Shown: piece after piece, positions 43,007 through 46,715 of the stretch
How the letters are laid out: each line of letters opens with the position of its first letter
Position numbering within the stretch: position 1 is the stretch's first letter
The notes under the pieces: generated by a model
What the model was told of the DNA's origin: nothing
Database searches by the model: none
The model's input: the letters and a program-made list of their open reading frames with translations, nothing else
NCBI GenBank assembly: GCA_031270685.1
Contig: JAISXA010000179.1
Location: 1-46,715, forward strand
Length of the DNA: 46,715 nucleotides
Source: Planctomycetota bacterium
GTDB taxonomy: Bacteria > Planctomycetota > SZUA-567
Reading direction: 5' to 3'
Program-made: the position numbers and the translations under genes

Positions 43007-44097
43007 GCGTGACGGAGACGGGGCGACCCCGGATCATGATCGTCGATGACATGTTGACGAACCTGAGGAACGCCAAGGCGGCGCTGTCCGACCAATACGA
43101 TGTTTTCACCGTCGCCTCCGCCGCCAGAATGTTCGCCTTGCTGGAGGAGGAAACCCCGTCCCTGATCCTGCTCGACATCAACATGCCGGAGATAAGCGGC
43201 ATCGAGGCGATAAAAACGCTCAAGGGCCGGGCCGACACGCGGGAGATCCCGGTGCTGTTTCTTACCGCGAGGAACGATTCGGAGAGCGAGGTGGAAGGCC
43301 TGAGCCTGGGCGCGGTGGATTACATATCCAAGCCGTTCGATCCCCCGCTGCTGCGCAAGCGGGTGGAAATTCACCTGACGATGGAGTACCAGAAGAAGAA
43401 CCTGGAAAGGCAGAAACTGGAGCTGCAGGATTTCAACGCCAATCTGCGGCGCATGGTCGAGGAGAAGACCGGCAAGGTGCTCGAATTGCAAAGCGCGATC
43501 CTGCGTACCCTGGCGGACGCGGTGGAGAGCAGGGACGACGCGACCGGCGGACACGTGCAGCGCACCCAGCGCTGGCTGGCGATTTTGCTGGACGGTTTGC
43601 GGCGGTCCGGCCTCCATGCCGTGGAAATCTCCGCCTGGCCGACGGAACTCCTGCTGCAATCGTCGCAGTTGCACGATGTGGGCAAGATTGCGATCAGCGA
43701 CGGCATCCTGAAAAAACCCGGGCCGCTCACCGCGGACGAGTTCGAGGAGATGAAGCGGCATTGCGCATTCGGGGCGGGAATAATCGAAAAGATAGGCGCG
43801 AACATTTCCGAGAGCGATTTTTTGATCCAATCCAGGATATTCGCCCTGACGCACCACGAAAAATGGGACGGTTCCGGATATCCCGGCGGCCTGCGCGGGA
43901 AGGATATCCCCCTCCAGGGTAGACTCATGGCGATAGCGGACGTTTACGACGCGCTGATCTCCGACCGTCCCTACAAAAAAGCCTTTTCGCATCCGGAGGC
44001 GGCGCGTATCATCATCCAGGGCGCGGCAAACCATTTCGATCCGGAGTTGATCGAGGTGTTCCGGGGGATCGAGCCAAGGTTCGGCGAAAGTTCGTGA
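43003..44097 (+). CDS. Response regulator with HD-GYP cyclic-di-GMP phosphodiesterase domain
   Basis: A 364-residue protein starting at GTG 43003, which overlaps the kinase stop; AAGGAGG lies at ideal distance. The receiver (about residues 9-125) has the acidic pair IVDD, phospho-acceptor Asp58 (LILLDINMPE) and the lysine of YISKPFD. A coiled-coil linker (about 130-165) leads to an HD-GYP domain with SQLHDVGKIAISDGIL and HHEKWDGSGYPGGLRGKDIP, so all the catalytic residues are present. It should degrade cyclic-di-GMP when phosphorylated by the upstream hybrid kinase, linking the periplasmic signal to motility or attachment. Confidence 0.95.
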   Translation: MSVTETGRPRIMIVDDMLTNLRNAKAALSDQYDVFTVASAARMFALLEEETPSLILLDINMPEISGIEAIKTLKGRADTREIPVLFLTARNDSESEVEGLSLGAVDYISKPFDPPLLRKRVEIHLTMEYQKKNLERQKLELQDFNANLRRMVEEKTGKVLELQSAILRTLADAVESRDDATGGHVQRTQRWLAILLDGLRRSGLHAVEISAWPTELLLQSSQLHDVGKIAISDGILKKPGPLTADEFEEMKRHCAFGAGIIEKIGANISESDFLIQSRIFALTHHEKWDGSGYPGGLRGKDIPLQGRLMAIADVYDALISDRPYKKAFSHPEAARIIIQGAANHFDPELIEVFRGIEPRFGESS

Positions 44098-44121
44098 CAA
44101 ACCGGAAAATGGAGGGTTATC

Positions 44122-46715
44122 ATGTCGATCAAGAGATTATGGGCAAGAACCGCCATCGCGGCGGCGGTTTTGACCGCGGCCTTCGCGTTGCTCCCGGACG
44201 TCGGACGGGCCGGCGAAAAAGGCGGCGTCCGCATAGTTCCTCCGGCGCCGCCGGAACCCGGGCCGTTCATCCCCAGGCTGCGAACGCCGGGGGCGGAGCG
44301 GCCGGTCCGCCTGCAGTCGCTCGCCGTCCGGGCCGAACTGCGGGGCGGCTTCGCCGAGATCGGCCTGGATATGCTTTTCTCCAATCCCAACGACCGCGTG
44401 CTCGAGGGCGAATTGCAGTTCCCGTTGCTGCCGGGGCAGGAAATCAGCGGCCTGGCCCTGGATGTCGGCGGGGAGATGCGCGACGGCGTCCCCGTGCCGA
44501 AGGCGCGCGGGCAGGAGATTTTTGAAACCGTGATCCGGAGCCAGGCCGATCCGGCCCTGCTCGAGGCCACCCAGGGGAACGCCTATCGCCTGCGCCTCTA
44601 TCCCATCCCCGCCAAGGGCACGCGCCGGGCAGCCGTTCGTGTCCTGCAACCGCTTGAGGAGCGGGACGGCATGTTCACTTTCCGCCTGCCCCTGGATTTC
44701 GCGGAAAACATCGAAACGTTCAGCGTCGAGGTTCTGGTGGCGGCCGACAGCCCGCCGCGGGTGGAATCCGCCTCCCTGGGGCTCGTCCTCCGGCAGGCCG
44801 GGCTGCTGTACCGGGGCAAGGCGGAAAGGACGGACTTTTCCCCCGAGGGGTGGCTGGTCGTCAGCGTCCCCGCCCCGGCGGCGCCGGACAAGGGTCTCAA
44901 CGCCGTCCGCTGGAAGGACAAGGTCTATTTCACCGCGACGGCTTCCCTGAAAGCGCGCGTTCAAAAACGCACCCTTCCGGGAATCGTCACCCTGGTCTGG
45001 GACGCTTCCGGCTCGGGCCGGGATCGCGATCATGCCCGGGAATACGCCCTGCTGGACGAATATTTCGCCGCCCTTGGGGACGGACTGGCGCGGCTGGTGG
45101 TGGTGCGCGACGCCGCGGAGGAACCGAGGGAATTCACCATCCGCCAGGGCGATTGGAGCGAATTGAAGGCGCACCTGCACCGCCTCGCCTATGACGGCGG
45201 CACCAATCTCTCCTCCTGGAAGCCCGCCGCCGACTGCGGGGAATACCTGCTGTTCACCGACGGCCGCGCCAACTTCGGCGCCGGCCTGGATGACGGCGTC
45301 CTGCCGGCCATGCTTCCCGGGCAGCGCCTTTACGCCATCGTCGCCTCGACCGCCGCCGACCGCAATCTCCTGAGTCACGCCAGCCAGGGCAGGCTTATCG
45401 ACCTGTTGCGGACGGATGGCGGGACGGCGGCGCGGCTGCTCCTGGAGGATCGCACCCGCGCCTATCTGGCGCCGGAGGACCTGGCGGGCAAGGGCGAAGC
45501 GCTGCTCGATCCGCTTGGCGTTTTCGCGGAACCGGGCGCAAACCGCCTGCAGTGCCGCCTGGCGGGCTGGGTCAAGGCGCGGGAAAACGCCGGGGCGGAG
45601 ACGATTTCCCTGCGGCTGGAACACCCGGACGGGAGCCGGGAGTCCTTGTCCCTTGCCGTTCCCTTGGGCGGGGATATCCCCCGACATACGGGCGGGGACG
45701 CCCCCTTGGCCGCCCGTCTTTGGGGCCGTTACGCCATAGCCGACCTGGAGGCGGACGCGAACCGCAACCGGGCGGCCATCCTGCGCCTCGGCCGGGAATT
45801 CGGCGTCGTCAGCCGCGAGACGTCCCTGATCGTGCTGGAAACCGCCGCCGACTACGCGCGCCACGACGTTGAACCGCCCGCCGCCCTCAAGGCCGAGGTC
45901 GAACGCTTGCGCGGCCGGGACGATATCGCCGCCGGCCGTCCCACCTACCTGCCGATGGCGGAACTGGAACGGCGGTGGAATAAAAAAGTCGCTTGGTGGG
46001 AGACGGAATTCCCCAAGAAGGACGACGGCAAGAAAACAAAGGAACCAAACCCCGAGTTCGCGCCCGAAAGCGCGGGCATAACGAGCGGATGGGAGGCGGA
46101 CGCTTTTGATTCCGCGCCTTCCAGCCCGGCGCCGGCAAGCGTGATGCGGAGCGCGCAACCGGTCATGATGGCGGACGCGGCCGTGATGGCGGATTCGGTC
46201 GCGGGCGATTCCGCCCTCCGGTCCGATGCCGCGGCGCCGTCCCCGCGCGCTTCTCCCGACCAGCCGGGCGGGACATCCGGCGGCGGCATGGACGTCGTCC
46301 TGCAGCCCTGGCGCTCCAACGCCCCTTACATCGAGCGCATGAACCGGGCGGCGAAAGAGGAAATGTACGCCATTTACCTGGACGAGCGCCCGGGCTACGA
46401 GCGGAACGCCGGGTTCTTCATGGACATGGCGGATCGCTTCTTCGCCGCGGATATGCCGGGGCTCGGCCTCAGGGTTCTTTCGAACCTGGCCGAAATCGAG
46501 GCGGAGAGCCGGCAGTTCCTGCGCGTGCTGGCCTATCGCCTGCTGGAGGCCGGTGAAATGCGGCTGGCCCTCGGCATCCTGGAAAAAGTGCGCGAACTCG
46601 CCCCCCACGAGCCGCAGTCGCTGCGCGACCTGGCCCTGGCGCACCAGGGGCTTGGCAACCGCCGCCAGGCGGCGGAGCTGCTGTACGAAACCGCCCGGCG
46701 CGCCTGGGACGAGCG
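44122..46715 (+). CDS. VIT and von Willebrand factor A domain protein with TPR-like tail, 3' partial
   Basis: The gene starts at ATG 44122 (GGAGGG six bases upstream), 24 bp after the HD-GYP gene, and runs off the right edge; 864 residues are readable. Order: signal peptide (about 1-30), VIT domain (about 50-180; VRAELRGGFAEIGLDMLFSNP, RLRLYPIPAKGTRRAAVRV), vWA domain (about 285-430) with the metal-ion site Asp294-x-Ser296-x-Ser298 (WDASGSG) and LLFTDGRANFG, a helical region, an Ala/Met/Ser-rich low-complexity linker (about 675-725), then TPR-like helices (FLRVLAYRLLEAGEMRLALGILEK). Such proteins are secreted or surface adhesion/assembly proteins of unclear function. Its operon position suggests an output of, or partner for, the two-component pathway. 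Confidence 0.88.
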   Translation, partial: MSIKRLWARTAIAAAVLTAAFALLPDVGRAGEKGGVRIVPPAPPEPGPFIPRLRTPGAERPVRLQSLAVRAELRGGFAEIGLDMLFSNPNDRVLEGELQFPLLPGQEISGLALDVGGEMRDGVPVPKARGQEIFETVIRSQADPALLEATQGNAYRLRLYPIPAKGTRRAAVRVLQPLEERDGMFTFRLPLDFAENIETFSVEVLVAADSPPRVESASLGLVLRQAGLLYRGKAERTDFSPEGWLVVSVPAPAAPDKGLNAVRWKDKVYFTATASLKARVQKRTLPGIVTLVWDASGSGRDRDHAREYALLDEYFAALGDGLARLVVVRDAAEEPREFTIRQGDWSELKAHLHRLAYDGGTNLSSWKPAADCGEYLLFTDGRANFGAGLDDGVLPAMLPGQRLYAIVASTAADRNLLSHASQGRLIDLLRTDGGTAARLLLEDRTRAYLAPEDLAGKGEALLDPLGVFAEPGANRLQCRLAGWVKARENAGAETISLRLEHPDGSRESLSLAVPLGGDIPRHTGGDAPLAARLWGRYAIADLEADANRNRAAILRLGREFGVVSRETSLIVLETAADYARHDVEPPAALKAEVERLRGRDDIAAGRPTYLPMAELERRWNKKVAWWETEFPKKDDGKKTKEPNPEFAPESAGITSGWEADAFDSAPSSPAPASVMRSAQPVMMADAAVMADSVAGDSALRSDAAAPSPRASPDQPGGTSGGGMDVVLQPWRSNAPYIERMNRAAKEEMYAIYLDERPGYERNAGFFMDMADRFFAADMPGLGLRVLSNLAEIEAESRQFLRVLAYRLLEAGEMRLALGILEKVRELAPHEPQSLRDLALAHQGLGNRRQAAELLYETARRAWDE

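Overview
The window looks like chromosome from a GC-rich, motile, anaerobic or facultative Gram-negative bacterium. Reasons seen in the sequence: free periplasmic binding proteins with ordinary (non-lipoprotein) signal peptides, an oxygen-sensitive glycyl-radical enzyme with its activase, two chemoreceptors, and a hybrid kinase / HD-GYP pair. I cannot fix the phylum; deltaproteobacterial, spirochaete or Planctomycetota/Lentisphaerota-like relatives all remain possible. No tRNA, rRNA, CRISPR array, phage or transposase gene was seen.

Layout. 1-8448 (+): a sugar operon with the end of a rhamnulokinase-like FGGY kinase, a glycyl-radical enzyme (C-I-E active site), its radical-SAM activase, an RbsA/RbsC/RbsB-type ABC importer and a FucA-like class II aldolase. 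8744-14285 (-): a ROK-family regulator followed by mglB-mglA-mglC and an unrecognised 77-residue coiled-coil/membrane protein. 14743-19173 (+): xseA, a metallo-beta-lactamase-fold hydrolase, a DUF2284 metal protein and a sodium:alanine symporter. 19731-24402: a divergent sensory locus, with a LivK-type binding protein and a secreted FIST-like protein (-) against a 4-helix-bundle chemoreceptor (+). 24473-27100: a Sua5/YrdC protein, a pirin and a lipoate-ligase-like protein. 27276-33569 (-): a ribose operon (rbsC-rbsA-rbsB-rbsK-rbsD) ending in a UroD-fold protein. 34187-35143 (+): two small heat-shock proteins. 35489-46715 (+): a dCache chemoreceptor, then an operon of a tandem-duplicated DUF3798 binding protein, a hybrid histidine kinase, an HD-GYP response regulator and a VIT/vWA protein that runs off the end.

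Together the genes describe a cell that imports several free sugars (methylpentose-type, galactose-type, ribose) through three separate CUT2 ABC systems, splits them anaerobically, and couples sugar and amino-acid sensing to chemotaxis and cyclic-di-GMP.

The most unusual structure is not a gene. The gaps between genes carry about 18 hairpins whose 8-nt loop is nearly constant (AAACCGCC, in either orientation) while the stems belong to several unrelated sequences and keep their pairing. They are arranged in longer repeats (about 195, 131 and 113 bp), and one copy is bracketed by a perfect 10-bp direct repeat that looks like an insertion footprint. A second candidate system is the double DUF3798 / hybrid kinase / HD-GYP operon.
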